Shown: one piece after another, positions 25,126 to 34,013 of the stretch | Layout: the number at the start of each line of letters is the position of its first letter | Position numbering within the stretch: the first letter of the stretch is position 1 | Assembly (NCBI RefSeq): GCF_018413645.1 | Contig: NZ_JAHCDA010000003.1 | Location: 110,959-174,958 of the forward strand | Direction of reading: 5' to 3' | DNA from: Roseococcus pinisoli | GTDB lineage: Bacteria > Pseudomonadota > Alphaproteobacteria > Acetobacterales > Acetobacteraceae | Length of the DNA: 64,000 bases | Translations under genes and position numbers: made by a program | Notes under the pieces: generated by a model | Told to the model about the DNA's origin: nothing | Databases searched by the model: none | What the model saw: only the letters and a program-made list of their open reading frames with translations

Positions 25126-27060
25126 TTAAACCCCCACCTCCATCGGCGTGCCGGTCGTCAAATGAATGTCGCGGTGCCGTATCTCTTGGCGCTGTGCTTT
25201 GGCCGTTTCCTTGGCCATGGCATCAGACAGGGACTTCGGCAGTCGAACCGGCGGAATCTTATGTCGGGCCCAAATCTCGCGGCGCATGGTTAGCCCGTAG
25301 ATCACGCCGGCCATTGAGTCCGAGATGTCCTTCGAGAAGTTGGCGGGATGGTCGACCTTCCCGGTCTTCGGGTTGCGCTCGAGGCGGCTCCACTCGGCCA
25401 TTGCTGTTGCCTGCTCCGGGCAAGCGACGCGGCCGTCATAGAAGGCCTGCTTGCTGATGTCGTAGGGGACGCTCGTGCTGTCTATCGAGAGTCGGCCTGT
25501 GATGATGCCTTGGGTGGCCATGATCTGGAGGTTGTCAGCGCTCTGGAACTGATCGGCGCTGGCCCAACGGATCGTCATACCTTCCTCGCGCAGCCGGTAA
25601 ATGAGCTGGCGGATCTTGTCGAAGTGGATCTCGCCGCCTTTCGGCGGCTTCACCTGCAGAACCACGTCGAAGCGGATGAAGGGAAGGCACTCCACTGGCG
25701 CGTCGACCGCGTTGCCGCGCCTCACCTCAACGAAATGCGACACATGCCCGATAGACACGCCGCAGCTATCGCCTGTGAGACCAAGATCGAGATGGATGTA
25801 GCGAGGCTCGGCCGGTTGGCTGATGCGCTTTGGGTGGATCAGAGGCCACTGCAGACGGAAATCCGCCCATGGCTGCGAGAGCACGGACTTCACCACGCCG
25901 AAGCATTTCGTGACCTTCTCGGGCTCGAGGATGTAGGGGTGCATAGCACGCACCGACACACCGGCCACGTCGCGCAGTGCCGACAGCATGTCGTTGTCGA
26001 ACTCGCTGCGCCAATCCTCCGGCACGCGCATCACCAAGTGCTCGTCCTCGGGCGGCACGACCTCGTCGTCCGTGAGGATGGAGGGCTTGCGGCTCAGGTC
26101 GCCGATGAACAGCCGGAACCACGCCTGGCTGAACTGATCCTCGGGCTTAATTTCCCAGGCGCGCTTGTCGTAGACGAAGATTGTCGTGGAGCCGCGCTCA
26201 TTGAGCTCACGCTTCGCCTCGTCGGACTTCTGCTCCGTGAACTCGCCAGGGTACTTCTTCGACGAGACCAGGCACACCATCCCGGGCAAAGCACCACGCC
26301 GCATGAAGCGCGACTTACGGCGGCGGGCGATCGAGTTATAGACCTCGACAGCCTGGTTATAGACACCGCCGTCGGCCGACTTCTTCGATGCCTCCGTGAT
26401 CTCCATGAAGTTCACTTCGTCGATGATGCCGCCGATGACGTTCTGGCCGATGGCAGCCGTCGACGCGCCAGACAGCGGCTTGACGATGATGCGGTTCGGG
26501 AAATGCAGCTCCGACTTGAGGCTCTTGTCGAAGCGAAAATGCCGCTGGAAGTAGGGCGACAGGGTGATCATCGTCTTGAAGCGATCGTAGTCGACGGCCT
26601 TGGCTAGGGCGGCGTTCATCGACTGGAAGACGATCGTCAGCTCGGCCGAGTTGTTCTGTCCAAATTCCCTCTGCGGGTTCTTCAGGCAGGACAGGATGTA
26701 GAGCTGGTACGCCTGGGTATAGAGAGCCACAGTCGTCTTGCCCGAGCCGATGGAGCCTGTGAGCACAGCCTCTGTGTAACGGCCGCTGTTGAGCTCAATG
26801 ATCTCCGCCATGACCTTCGGATAGATCTCGCCCTTCTGTTTCAAGAAGGCCGGTGACTCGAGGAAAGTCTGGACGTCGACCGGCACACGCACGAACTTCC
26901 AACCGAGCGAGTGCATGCGGCCGAGGTGGGCAAACGCCTCCTTCAGATAGGCTGCTCGCGGAACCCTACCTGCGATCGTCGCCGCATGTGCGAGGACGTG
27001 CTCGCCTGCCTCCCCTAGCTCCTTTAGCCGACGGCAAATATCAATGAGGAGTCGCGACAC
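25126..27060 (-). CDS. terL: Terminase large subunit
   Basis: About 644 residues from a GTG at 27060 (no ATG gives the full domain; the start is uncertain). Walker A G-S-I-G-S-G-K-T near 102-109 and Walker B G-G-I-I-D-E near 230 form the packaging ATPase. The C-terminal nuclease has acidic residues in IHLDLGLTGDS, SADQFQSADN and KDISDSMAGVIYG. It cuts and packages phage DNA through the portal. The start overlaps the small subunit gene by about 20 nt. Confidence 0.88.
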   Translation of the reverse strand: MSRLLIDICRRLKELGEAGEHVLAHAATIAGRVPRAAYLKEAFAHLGRMHSLGWKFVRVPVDVQTFLESPAFLKQKGEIYPKVMAEIIELNSGRYTEAVLTGSIGSGKTTVALYTQAYQLYILSCLKNPQREFGQNNSAELTIVFQSMNAALAKAVDYDRFKTMITLSPYFQRHFRFDKSLKSELHFPNRIIVKPLSGASTAAIGQNVIGGIIDEVNFMEITEASKKSADGGVYNQAVEVYNSIARRRKSRFMRRGALPGMVCLVSSKKYPGEFTEQKSDEAKRELNERGSTTIFVYDKRAWEIKPEDQFSQAWFRLFIGDLSRKPSILTDDEVVPPEDEHLVMRVPEDWRSEFDNDMLSALRDVAGVSVRAMHPYILEPEKVTKCFGVVKSVLSQPWADFRLQWPLIHPKRISQPAEPRYIHLDLGLTGDSCGVSIGHVSHFVEVRRGNAVDAPVECLPFIRFDVVLQVKPPKGGEIHFDKIRQLIYRLREEGMTIRWASADQFQSADNLQIMATQGIITGRLSIDSTSVPYDISKQAFYDGRVACPEQATAMAEWSRLERNPKTGKVDHPANFSKDISDSMAGVIYGLTMRREIWARHKIPPVRLPKSLSDAMAKETAKAQRQEIRHRDIHLTTGTPMEVGV

Positions 27061-27697
27061 CGGCCCCCGCTTCCACGTCTTCTTCGGTCTCCTCAGCTTC
27101 GCCTTCCAATGCGTCTTCGGACTCGATGAGGCGAACCAGGCTGTCGTCGCTCTCGGTCCAATCAAACTTCATCACACGACCATGGGGGTCAGTGATCTCG
27201 CCCTTCAGGTTCTTCGGCGCGCGGGGGAGAATGCCTGTGTCGAGATGAACGGCGGCGATGCGTGATAGGATGTCGGCTTGGCACCGGATCTCGCCCTGCA
27301 CTGAAGCCATCAACAGCGAGGTCTTGTTCTCCATCATCAGCGCCTTGCCGACGCGAGCCTTCTGGATCGCGTGAAGCTCGTACAGCTCCTGAAGCACGTT
27401 GACGTTCGCATTGAAGCGGTTGATGCCCTTCTTGCGGATCTCTCGCCCGATGCGGTCGTCTTTGTCCTGGTTGACGTGCTTCGTCAGGAAATTTCGGACA
27501 CGCTTCACTACGCCTGCCTCGGGCATATCCTTGTAGACGCCCCAAGTGCCCTGCATGTGCCGCGCGACCTTGGTCACCGGCATGCCGCTGTCCAGCATCT
27601 CGGACACAGCCTTGAGCTGGCTTTCGTTCAGCGCGAGCCCGATCGGGGCGAACTGGCGCTTCATGTGCTTCTGCGCCTTGGCTAGGTCTCGTACCAT
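27041..27697 (-). CDS. Probable terminase small subunit
   Basis: 218 residues directly upstream of and overlapping terL. An N-terminal helical region (LNESQLKAVSEMLDSGMPVTKVARHM) looks like a helix-turn-helix, followed by a basic helical core and an acidic tail. This is the layout of small terminases, which recognise the packaging site; the call rests on position and HTH-like pattern. Confidence 0.5.
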   Translation of the reverse strand: MVRDLAKAQKHMKRQFAPIGLALNESQLKAVSEMLDSGMPVTKVARHMQGTWGVYKDMPEAGVVKRVRNFLTKHVNQDKDDRIGREIRKKGINRFNANVNVLQELYELHAIQKARVGKALMMENKTSLLMASVQGEIRCQADILSRIAAVHLDTGILPRAPKNLKGEITDPHGRVMKFDWTESDDSLVRLIESEDALEGEAEETEEDVEAGAGVATPH

Positions 27698-27701
27698 CGA
27701 A

Positions 27702-28631
27702 TCAGTCCAGGGCGTTCATCGTCTCGAGGTTCTTCAGCGTCGGGGCCACCGGCATGTTGGCCGGAAGTACGACGTGGGGCGTGCTCTCGATCGCGGCCTT
27801 CAGGAAGTCGGGAAACTCATTGTTGGCGACTGCCTGGACGAACTTGCCGAGAATGGAGTCCATGGTGCGACCTTCGGTGATGCAGATTTCACCAATGGTG
27901 CGCAGCGACTTCATCGTCGCCTTCGACACCTGAACCCAAACATGCTGCTGACCGCCGTAGTCGAGCACCATGAAGGCGTAAGGGGCTGTGTCGCCGTACC
28001 GGGTGAACAGATCGTTGAGCAGCTTGGCGAGACCGTCGATGGTCTTCACCTCCTTGGCACCCTCGAGAAACTTGTCCTTCATCTCCTTCGGGAGGCCTTT
28101 GGCCGTCGACTTGACCAGCTTCTCGAACTCGGCGCGTTCGGCGAAACCGAACATGTCCTGCAGGATCTCGTCGGCATATTTCGCCTGCACCTTCTGGTAC
28201 ATGCGCACGAACGCCTCCGGGTCCATCTTTCCTCGGATCGAGTTCATGCGCACCATCTGGAAGGCGGCAGCCTCGTCGTCGAACTCCGGGTCGACGATGA
28301 TGGTGCCCGGCCCCTTATCGAAGCCGAGGTACAGAGCACCTTCGCGGCGGTGGTGGCCGCCGACGATCTTGAAACGGCACTGGGCATGCTCGACCAGCGC
28401 AAGCAGCTTAGCGGTGTCGCCGGCGGCCTTGGCCCGCAGCGCCTCGAAGGCCGGCAGGTCGAACGGTCGCAGGAGCACCGGGTCGGTGAAGCCTGTACGC
28501 TCGAGGTTGTCGACGAGCAGATCGAAGGCCCGCGCCGGCATGCGGTTCGGGTTGTCCTCGTCCGGAACCATCAGGCTCAGCGGCACTTTGTCCAGGCGGA
28601 CAATCGAGTCAGTCTTGGTCTGGGCGCTCAT
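27702..28631 (-). CDS. ParB-like nuclease-domain protein
   Basis: 309 residues. Residues 10-120 show the ParB/sulfiredoxin-fold pattern: DEDNPNRM, LVDNLERTGFTDPVLLRPF, then I-V-G-G-H-H-R-R-E-G-A, the box II phosphate-binding motif. The rest is helical and unrecognised. Phage ParB-like proteins may act as nucleases, CTP-dependent clamps or DNA-modification partners. The gene overlaps the glycosyltransferase by 4 nt and precedes the terminase, so it may link modification and packaging. Confidence 0.75.
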   Translation of the reverse strand: MSAQTKTDSIVRLDKVPLSLMVPDEDNPNRMPARAFDLLVDNLERTGFTDPVLLRPFDLPAFEALRAKAAGDTAKLLALVEHAQCRFKIVGGHHRREGALYLGFDKGPGTIIVDPEFDDEAAAFQMVRMNSIRGKMDPEAFVRMYQKVQAKYADEILQDMFGFAERAEFEKLVKSTAKGLPKEMKDKFLEGAKEVKTIDGLAKLLNDLFTRYGDTAPYAFMVLDYGGQQHVWVQVSKATMKSLRTIGEICITEGRTMDSILGKFVQAVANNEFPDFLKAAIESTPHVVLPANMPVAPTLKNLETMNALD

Positions 28632-30130
28632 GCCGGCTTACTCCGCTTCATGTGGCCAGGCTCGGCCGAGGCATCCTCCCAGCCGTGCAGGACCTGGAGC
28701 TGCAGCCGGTAGATCGGCCAGGCGGTCATGAACGACAGGGACAGCTTCGCGCGGGGGGCTGCCTCGGGGAGGTTGACCCGCAGCGTTGTGAACTCGCCCT
28801 TGACCGCGATCTCACGGATCACGTCGAAGAACTGCATCTCCTCCTTGCCTTCGCAGGCTTTGAGGATGGCGAGCACGACCTCGTTCTCGAGGCCGGTTTT
28901 GCCCCACTGCTTGTGCACCTGGGTGCGCATGTCGTCGCAGAAGCCGAACAGATCGGCTTCGAGCGTCGCGTACATGTCGTGGCCGAACAGGCCACCGGGC
29001 CTCATGCGCTCGACGAAAGCGGTGTCGCGCCATTCGAGGAACTGGGCATAGAGCTTGTCGTAGTCAGCCTCGAAGGCGGCGATCGCCGAGTAGATCTTGG
29101 CCTCGCTGCCCCCGATGAAGAATGGGTATTCGTTGCCCAACAGGGCGCGCGACCATTCAGCGTCTGGCAGGATCACCGGTGTGCCGAAGCACAGCGGCTC
29201 CAGCACCGTCATAGAGAACTCGGCGTCCAGCGCGTTGTTCACGCAGACGTGAGCCTCCTGCTTGATCTTGCGGTGGAACTCCTCCCGCTCGTTCAGGCCG
29301 AGCGTCACGCTCTCGGGCACCTCGACTTTGCTGCCCTCCGACTGCGAAGACGCCTCGGGCGCCATGCCGGCGCCGCGCATGATCCAGCTCTTATCGAGGG
29401 CGGAGAACGTCTCTTCGCAGCGGCTGGAAAAGGCATTGATGCGGCCGACATGGAATGGCCGGAACGGCCCCTGGCCTCGCACGTAGCGGAACTCCGGGGC
29501 CTTCGCCTCGAAGTCGGTGAAGAGCAGCGGCGAGACGAGCTTCACCTTGGCCATAAGCTCGCGGACGCGGGACGGGCTCCATTCCTGGCGGGCCAGGTCG
29601 ATCAGGCCGGCGCGCACGTGGTTGGCCGTGATGTAGGAGCCATCGGCCACGCCGTGACCGAGCAGGGACAGGCCCTCCTGCGAGCGCTGATGGCAGACCG
29701 GCACCGTCTTGCGGAAGCCAGCGATCAGCATCTCCTCCAGCAGGAAGATGCCCTTCATCCACGTGAAGCGGTGCTGGCGCGGCGAGCCCATGATCGTGCG
29801 CATCGCGGCGACCTGTTGGGTGCGCATCGTAACGACGACGTCGGCATCCCAGAGGCTCCCGTTGAAGCTGATCTGATCCTCGAGGTCGGGCGTGATGTGC
29901 TGGTATTCGCGGACCCGGTCGTAGCGGTTGCAGGGCACCTCGATGTACTTCACGCGAGGATCGGACGGCAGCCAGGCGCGATCCTCCTCGTCCATCCAGG
30001 TTGGCACCCGCCAGTAAATGAAGACGTCGGGGCGGGCGGCGAGCAGCCGGCCCGTTAGCTTCTTGTACTTGCTCGCGGAGCTGCAGCGGCGGGGCTTGCC
30101 CGAATAGATCGGGTCGAAGAGGAGCTTCAT
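28628..30130 (-). CDS. Glycosyltransferase, GT-B type
   Basis: 500 residues, ATG at 30130 (ATGA overlap with the upstream deacetylase). The C-terminal domain carries M-T-V-L-E-P-L-C-F-G-T-P-V-I-L near 330-345, the nucleotide-sugar E-x7-E-like region of family 4-type transferases. The N-terminal domain starts with a KLLFDPIYSG pattern. It probably transfers a sugar to phage DNA or a surface glycan; the target is not shown by sequence. Confidence 0.65.
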   Translation of the reverse strand: MKLLFDPIYSGKPRRCSSASKYKKLTGRLLAARPDVFIYWRVPTWMDEEDRAWLPSDPRVKYIEVPCNRYDRVREYQHITPDLEDQISFNGSLWDADVVVTMRTQQVAAMRTIMGSPRQHRFTWMKGIFLLEEMLIAGFRKTVPVCHQRSQEGLSLLGHGVADGSYITANHVRAGLIDLARQEWSPSRVRELMAKVKLVSPLLFTDFEAKAPEFRYVRGQGPFRPFHVGRINAFSSRCEETFSALDKSWIMRGAGMAPEASSQSEGSKVEVPESVTLGLNEREEFHRKIKQEAHVCVNNALDAEFSMTVLEPLCFGTPVILPDAEWSRALLGNEYPFFIGGSEAKIYSAIAAFEADYDKLYAQFLEWRDTAFVERMRPGGLFGHDMYATLEADLFGFCDDMRTQVHKQWGKTGLENEVVLAILKACEGKEEMQFFDVIREIAVKGEFTTLRVNLPEAAPRAKLSLSFMTAWPIYRLQLQVLHGWEDASAEPGHMKRSKPA

Positions 30131-30816
30131 GCGCCGATCTCCCGCAGCAGGTAGAACAGCTCGGCTGCCGGCGCAGCGCACTCACCTCCGCGCACCTTGG
30201 CGAAGGCCTCGACATGGTCGAGTCCGATGTACGGCGCGTCGGGGACCGACACCCACTGCGAGCTGTGCTTCGCGAGGGCGGCCAGCTTGGCCTGCAGGTC
30301 GGCGGGCTGGAGGGCGGCATAGACCTTGCCGGTCGCCGGCGCCTGCGGCCCCCAGCAATTCGCGGGGTACTCATAGGCGAAGATCCGGCGGGGCGAGACG
30401 AAGCCCTTCCGCATCCGGAGCGCCGCGAGGCAGGCCTCGTAGGTCACGGTGTGGTCGGTGTGGTAGGAGGGGAGGGGGATGAAGACTTCGTCCCAGGGCC
30501 CCTCGGCGTAGAAGAAGTGCTCCAGGGACTTCACCAGGCCGCCGCGCGGGGTGCTGCCGAAAGCACCGTCCGGGGCCAGCCCGACGAAGTCATAGCTGGC
30601 GCACCCAAGAACCTGGCCTGCGGCGCTGCCTTCCTCGTTCCGAACCCAGCCGTCGGTCGGCCGCTGTCGGCTGGCAGAGCCGGAGCCCTGGGCGATTACG
30701 ACGACCTGGGTGTGGCAGGGGATCGTCGACCGGACGTTCTCGCGGTGGAGGTAGCCCCCCAGACCGAGTTCGACATCATCCGAGTGCGGCGAGATCGCCA
30801 GAATGCGCTTCGTCAC
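30127..30816 (-). CDS. PIG-L/LmbE-type deacetylase
   Basis: 229 residues from a GTG at 30816 with GGAG five bases upstream. S-P-H-S-D-D-V-E-L-G near residues 9-18 is the zinc-binding motif of the PIG-L family (P-H-x-D-D), and P-S-Y-H-T-D-H-T near 130-137 gives the third ligand. These enzymes remove N-acetyl groups from GlcNAc-type sugars. Sitting between WbqC-like and glycosyltransferase genes, it would process a sugar used by them. Confidence 0.85.
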   Translation of the reverse strand: MTKRILAISPHSDDVELGLGGYLHRENVRSTIPCHTQVVVIAQGSGSASRQRPTDGWVRNEEGSAAGQVLGCASYDFVGLAPDGAFGSTPRGGLVKSLEHFFYAEGPWDEVFIPLPSYHTDHTVTYEACLAALRMRKGFVSPRRIFAYEYPANCWGPQAPATGKVYAALQPADLQAKLAALAKHSSQWVSVPDAPYIGLDHVEAFAKVRGGECAAPAAELFYLLREIGA

Positions 30817-31522
30817 GGGCGCTCCACGGCTGATAGCCGAAAGCACCAAGGACAACAGACAGAGCATCGTCGGGGCGCCTAGCGATCACCGACAGAACCG
30901 TATCCGGCGCCACGCCCTCCTTGGCGTTCTGGAACCGAAGCGACCAACCGCTCGGCCACGTGGCTCGATCTAAGTATCCGCGTGCCCCACTGCCAGCAAG
31001 ATAACTAATACGCTCTTCCGGAACATGGCGCTGAATTCGAGCCACGAGCCTCTCTGTCTTGCTAAAACTTCCATCCGGAACTTGGGTGTCTAGAAAGGTC
31101 TTCACGTGCGTGAGTCCGAGCACCTGGGAAACTGCTTTGAATCCCTGGATATTCAGATCGAGCAGGAAATTGCCTATCGGCGGATCGTCGAATGTCCTGG
31201 CGACGATGAACCTGATCTGTTCAGCGCCGGGCCACCGTTTGCCGGCCAGGGCCTCCAGGACCGTCTGGCGCAACCTGGGAATGGCTTCGGGATGGTATCG
31301 GGCGTCCTGGACCATGCCTGCCTTCGCGGAGCGCTCCACGGGCAACGTCAGCCAGGCGGCGCCGAGCTGCACGCGGTTCTGGTAGCCGCCGTAATCGAAT
31401 TGGACGCCGCAGGTCATGATGTGCACGTCCGACGCGGCGACCTTCGCCCAATAGCCAACCCATGGCCAAAGCGATGGCTGATGACTGGACACCACCGGGC
31501 GAGGGTAGGGACTAGGCTGCAT
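30776..31522 (-). CDS. WbqC-like family protein
   Basis: 248 residues, ATG at 31522. S-S-H-Q-P-S-L-W-P-W-V-G-Y near 12-24, a following FDYGGYQNRVQL and WLTLPV segment are the marks of the WbqC family, found in glycan and sugar-modification clusters with poorly known chemistry. It overlaps the deacetylase by 41 nt and the upstream gene by 11 nt. A perfect CsrA-type hairpin lies inside it at 30912-30927. Confidence 0.8.
   Translation of the reverse strand: MQPSPYPRPVVSSHQPSLWPWVGYWAKVAASDVHIMTCGVQFDYGGYQNRVQLGAAWLTLPVERSAKAGMVQDARYHPEAIPRLRQTVLEALAGKRWPGAEQIRFIVARTFDDPPIGNFLLDLNIQGFKAVSQVLGLTHVKTFLDTQVPDGSFSKTERLVARIQRHVPEERISYLAGSGARGYLDRATWPSGWSLRFQNAKEGVAPDTVLSVIARRPDDALSVVLGAFGYQPWSARDEAHSGDLAALG
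30912..30927 (-). promoter_or_regulatory. Intragenic CsrA-type hairpin
   Basis: ACGCC-AAGGAG-GGCGT, 5-bp stem inside the WbqC-like coding region about 100 nt upstream of the deacetylase start. No start codon follows at useful distance, so if functional it is a binding site rather than a ribosome site; it could also be chance. Confidence 0.35.
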
Positions 31523-32768
31523 GCTGGCGCCGGACGTTGTTGATCTGCGGGAGCGACTGGTCGAAGGCGTGCAGGAGCTCGCTCCAGACCTGCAGGTTCG
31601 GCACGCCGTCGAGCAGCACCCTAGCCTCGATGAACGCATCGAAGAACTTCCGGGTCTGCGGCGTCGTCAGGTGCGGCGTCACCAAGGCGCCTTCATGGTA
31701 GAAGGCCAGCGAGCCGATCACGTCGGACGTGCCCACCCCGAACTTCTCGCAGGCATGGCGCAGCGGGCTGTGCTGGGAGGCGAACGCCATCAGGGACCGC
31801 TTCCCCTCCGACACGTGCTTGTCGAAGGTCGCGGCGTAGCAGATGCCGATCTTGGCCAGGGGGACCGCGACCTTCTCGACCGTGGCGGTTCCGGCCAGCA
31901 GCATCTCCCAGGAGATCAGCAGCCCGACCCAATGGTTGTCCGGGCAGGACCGATAGTTCGCCTCCGAGAGGATCTGAATCAGCGTCGGCGCGTTCGCCTT
32001 GCGGAGCATCTCCTGGTGGTTCGCCACGCCGGCGCCCTTGGGGCCGGGGATCGCGCCCCATTTCGCGTTGCCGCTGAGCTTGAACATCGCGGCGAGGCGC
32101 GGACCGACCGGCATGAGCTGGTCAGCGGCGTAGCCGATCAGCGCCTCACGCTCCGTCAGCCCCAGGTTCATGCAGTAGGTCGCCTCGGGCATCTTGCTCT
32201 GCGCCCACACGGCCAGCAGGCAGAGGTCTCGAGTCTTGGCGCCGGTGGACAGCGCTGCGGCGACCCAGGCAGCCTGGTCCTCGGGGGCCTTCAGGATGGA
32301 GCGGCGCAGCTTCTTGTTGGCGGTCCAGAGGTTGGCCAGGGTGGCGGCCCAGGGGTTGGCCAGCCCTACGTCCTCCAGGGCGATGACAGCCAGGCGCCGG
32401 CGGCAGTCAGTGGGGTACATACGGGCCAGGGCCGAGGCGCAGCGGGCGGCCATCGTCGGATCACCGAAGCGAATCCCCTTCTGCATCGCGCTCATGCCGC
32501 GCCATTTCCGGCCGCCGTGCGAGAGCATGGTCACCGGGTAGACCGGCAGGGCCTCCTTCTCCATCAGCACCTTCAGCGCGTTCTCGAGATACGGCTTCAG
32601 CGTCTCGATCGGGGCGTCCATCGACGGGAGCTCCAGGCCCACCGCAGCGAAGCGCCCCTGCCATTCGTTGTGGAGCGCGGCGGCCAGCGGTTTGTGATCG
32701 GCGCCGTCGGGCTTCCACAGGCTGGTCGGAGGCAAGGGCTGGTAGAAAAACTCGGATGCGAGGGTCAT
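31512..32768 (-). CDS. Protein resembling the C-terminal part of RarA/MgsA
   Basis: 418 residues, helical. The segment R-R-R-L-A-V-I-A-L-E-D-V-G-L-A-N-P (about 120-136) resembles the conserved start of the RarA/MgsA C-terminal domain (RRL...EDIGLADP), and the surrounding helices fit a clamp-loader collar. No AAA+ ATPase domain precedes it, so it is not RarA itself. It heads the overlapping operon with WbqC-like, PIG-L, glycosyltransferase and ParB-like genes. Confidence 0.5.
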   Translation of the reverse strand: MTLASEFFYQPLPPTSLWKPDGADHKPLAAALHNEWQGRFAAVGLELPSMDAPIETLKPYLENALKVLMEKEALPVYPVTMLSHGGRKWRGMSAMQKGIRFGDPTMAARCASALARMYPTDCRRRLAVIALEDVGLANPWAATLANLWTANKKLRRSILKAPEDQAAWVAAALSTGAKTRDLCLLAVWAQSKMPEATYCMNLGLTEREALIGYAADQLMPVGPRLAAMFKLSGNAKWGAIPGPKGAGVANHQEMLRKANAPTLIQILSEANYRSCPDNHWVGLLISWEMLLAGTATVEKVAVPLAKIGICYAATFDKHVSEGKRSLMAFASQHSPLRHACEKFGVGTSDVIGSLAFYHEGALVTPHLTTPQTRKFFDAFIEARVLLDGVPNLQVWSELLHAFDQSLPQINNVRRQHAA

Positions 32769-32796
32769 TTGCGGCTTTCAATTCTGGCTCTAAGTA

Positions 32797-32824
32797 TCTG
32801 TAAACACGGACTATTTTCTATCAA
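32797..32824 (-). promoter_or_regulatory. Promoter candidate, TTGATA-N16-TACAGA
   Basis: Lies 28 bp upstream of the operon head at 32768 and fits the phage promoter pattern, with TTTTCC before the -35. Confidence 0.42.
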
Positions 32825-32843
32825 GGAAAAGCCGCGAGGCCGG

Positions 32844-33341
32844 TCAGGAAGTCTGAGTGGGCTGCTTGAAAAGGCCCGATGCGCGTACCGCGTCCTGCAG
32901 CGTTGCGAGGGAGAGCGAGAAGGTCTTGGCGACGGTTTGCATCCGCAGCAGGAAAGGCTCGAGATACGCCGGCCCTTGGCTCTCGGAGGGCTCGTCGTGG
33001 GCGAGCTGGATTGCGTTCAGCAGAGTTCGGTGCGGCCAGAGCGTCCCGAGATCACCAGGGTAGTCGACGAGCAGGCGGCCGAGGTCGTGGACGGCGGCGT
33101 TGTTGCTACGCGGATCGCTTGCCAGATGGGCGCGGGCTCTGTCCGTGAGGTTATGGCCGATCGCGCAGTAGCAGCTTGAGTCGAGCTGGTAGACGCAGCC
33201 GTTCGTAGAGCGGGACTTGCGGCCCTGGGCCATGATGCCGCGCCAGGCCTTATCGAAGAGCATCTGGCCCTCCGCGCGGGCGACGTCGTTGTAGCGGTAG
33301 CTGGGGGGTTCATAGGCCGACCGGGTGCTGGCGGTGCTCAA
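32844..33341 (-). CDS. Hypothetical phage protein
   Basis: About 165 residues from a TTG at 33341 that overlaps the upstream stop; no ATG fits, so the start is uncertain. Helical, with a CYCAIGHNLTDRARAHL patch. No family recognised. A similar cysteine-plus-AIG pattern occurs in the protein at 37448-37957 (VCAIGYGAL), perhaps a weak relationship. Confidence 0.5.
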   Translation of the reverse strand: MSTASTRSAYEPPSYRYNDVARAEGQMLFDKAWRGIMAQGRKSRSTNGCVYQLDSSCYCAIGHNLTDRARAHLASDPRSNNAAVHDLGRLLVDYPGDLGTLWPHRTLLNAIQLAHDEPSESQGPAYLEPFLLRMQTVAKTFSLSLATLQDAVRASGLFKQPTQTS

Positions 33342-33475
33342 CTGTGCGACCCCAGCCAGGACAGCAGTTGGAGGACGCCATAGAGGCCTAGGAGCAGGCA
33401 GGCGGCGGCTCGGGAATCGAAGCTGAAGGCCACGCCCTTGGCCTCTCGCAGCATAGCGGGCACGGGGTTCTTCAT
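33338..33475 (-). CDS. Small membrane protein
   Basis: 45 residues; the ATG at 33475 follows SD hairpin 7. Residues 20-40 form one hydrophobic segment (AAACLLLGLYGVLQLLSWLG), so it is probably a single-pass membrane peptide. Function unknown. Confidence 0.6.
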   Translation of the reverse strand: MKNPVPAMLREAKGVAFSFDSRAAACLLLGLYGVLQLLSWLGSHS

Positions 33476-33478
33476 TGG

Positions 33479-33496
33479 GTCGCCCTCCTTGGCAAC
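33479..33496 (-). promoter_or_regulatory. SD hairpin 7 (CsrA-type site)
   Basis: GTTGCC-AAGGAG-GGCGAC, a 6-bp stem including one T-G (U-G) wobble, before the ATG at 33475. Confidence 0.72.
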
Positions 33497-33506
33497 GATG
33501 GGGAAG

Positions 33507-33530
33507 GGGGCGGGGCTTAGGCCCCGCCCC
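33507..33530 (-). terminator. Strong GC hairpin, probable terminator
   Basis: GGGGCGGGGC-TTAG-GCCCCGCCCC, a 10-bp perfect stem with a 4-base loop, between the stop at 33547 and the small membrane protein. No T tract follows on either strand. Confidence 0.5.
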
Positions 33531-33546
33531 AACCGCGCGGTGCGGC

Positions 33547-33882
33547 TTACTCGGCCGCCTCGGGCAGCTCGGTCGCGTCGGCCTCACTCACCGCCGGGGC
33601 CGGCTGGCGCGGCGTGCGCGGGTCGTAGACGCCGCCGGGGATCACGACGGTCTCGGTGCGCGAGGGGCGGCCGATCGGCAGCAGGAGCTCGACGATATGG
33701 TTCGAATTGATCATGCGGGAGCGGCCGGTCGCCGACGGCTTGTGCGTCGCGATGATCACCTCGTCCTCGACGGCTTCCACGAGGAAGGACGTGCGGCCGA
33801 CGTTCTGCAGGACCATGTCGACGACCACGGGGCCACCGAGTTCGACCAGGGCATCTTCGATCGTCTTGGCGAAAAGGTTCAT
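33547..33882 (-). CDS. Hypothetical phage protein
   Basis: 111 residues. Beta-rich core, then a proline/alanine/glutamate tail. No family recognised. The 130-bp gap upstream holds a hairpin. Confidence 0.6.
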   Translation of the reverse strand: MNLFAKTIEDALVELGGPVVVDMVLQNVGRTSFLVEAVEDEVIIATHKPSATGRSRMINSNHIVELLLPIGRPSRTETVVIPGGVYDPRTPRQPAPAVSEADATELPEAAE

Positions 33883-33968
33883 AGTTCAGCACTCCATTGC
33901 TGTGTTGTTCGCGGCCTTTCTGGGGGCCGCAAAACCGGGCTGAGGGAATCCCAGCCACCGGTGTCCTG

Positions 33969-33993
33969 GGGAGAGGCTTTCCGTGCCTCTCCC
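33969..33993 (-). terminator. Hairpin, possible terminator
   Basis: GGGAGAGGC and GCCTCTCCC pair over a 7-base loop, 21 bp past the stop at 34014. No T run on the minus strand. Confidence 0.45.
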
Positions 33994-34013
33994 AATTTCG
34001 TGGGGGTCAGCCC

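Noticed and set aside
28045..28062. CTCCTTGG-type sequence in the ParB-like gene as another SD hairpin
   Set aside because: Only the closing C-G pair forms, the flanks do not pair, and no start follows.
28913..28928. Ninth copy of the palindrome (GTGCACCTGGGTGCGC) inside the glycosyltransferase gene
   Set aside because: It lies mid-gene within conserved-looking codons and has one mismatch, so chance is likely. It would deserve inclusion if homologues keep it.
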